Source: Methylosinus trichosporium OB3b (GTDB lineage: Bacteria > Pseudomonadota > Alphaproteobacteria > Rhizobiales > Beijerinckiaceae). From it: DNA of 64,000 bases. A program made the position numbers and the translations under genes. Positions 63,972-64,000 of this stretch are shown piece by piece. The stretch lies in the NCBI RefSeq assembly GCF_002752655.1, contig NZ_CP023737.1:2876001-2940000 (forward strand). The letters run 5' to 3'. Numbering within the stretch: the first letter of the stretch is position 1; each line of letters starts with the position of its first letter. The notes under the pieces are model-generated. The model was given only the letters and a program-made list of their open reading frames with translations, was not told where the DNA came from and searched no databases.

Positions 63972-64000
63972 TTCACTTTTCCTCCTGTTTCCAGTCGCCT

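Overview
The window looks like chromosome from a GC-rich alphaproteobacterial type II methanotroph of the Methylosinus/Methylocystis kind. The best marker is mtdB (NAD(P)-dependent methylene-tetrahydromethanopterin dehydrogenase) followed by the hydantoinase-like 'H4MPT-linked C1 transfer' protein of methylotrophs. Acetyl-CoA synthetase, a two-partner secretion locus, TonB systems and DUF2852 fit the same group. The species assignment is inference from gene content only.

Layout. (1) 1-5003 (+): two HExxH-motif proteins flanking a small Peptidase_S74 (intramolecular chaperone) protein, then a single-module A-PCP-TE synthetase; together they look like an undescribed small-molecule or peptide-modifying cluster. 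(2) 14766-5022 (-): a long co-directional series. It holds a planctomycete-type DUF1549/DUF1553 cytochrome and a DUF1501 protein, two small c-type cytochromes, a dienelactone hydrolase, a rhodanese fold lacking its cysteine, a periplasmic peroxiredoxin, a cytochrome b561 and TonB-ExbB-ExbD. Upstream lie a good Fur-box match and a decayed TonB-dependent receptor. (3) 15897-26339: a TPR/GT41 glycosyltransferase, two ModA-like periplasmic binding proteins without an ABC transporter, a filamentous-haemagglutinin-like TpsA with GLUG repeats, its TpsB transporter and a TonB-like protein. (4) 26385-36780: mostly core metabolism. It includes DUF2852, a ClC-type chloride channel, a small membrane protein, an acyltransferase 3, mtdB and its partner. 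The acs gene is cut by an IS1380-family element with a 4-bp target duplication; removing the element and one repeat restores the frame exactly. (5) 36980-40481: a graveyard of broken IS4 and ISAs1 transposases and a frameshifted MmeI-like methyltransferase stub, ending at the 3' half of a tRNA-Thr gene.

(6) 40482-63971 is an accessory island entered through a tyrosine integrase next to the tRNA-Thr fragment. Its first half (41836-51560, -) encodes a STAND-type NTPase, an AAA+ ATPase, a small membrane protein and three WD40-repeat proteins, two of them with about 15 highly similar repeats of about 45 residues. One WD40 gene is split by a frameshift in a 7-C tract. The second half (52595-62237, +) is a tight operon of a DUF499 ATPase, a small unknown protein, a DUF1156 adenine-type DNA methyltransferase and a phospholipase-D/SNF2 helicase, which looks like a BREX/DISARM-related anti-phage module. 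A visibly AT-richer convergent pair (HARE-HTH protein and a YqcI/YcgG-like protein) closes the window.

Candidates for something new are the S74/HExxH/A-PCP-TE cluster, the split WD40-STAND-AAA+ cassette, the DUF499-DUF1156-PLD/SNF2 operon, and the pairing of GT41, ModA-like proteins and two-partner secretion. All function calls come from reading motifs; no database search was run.
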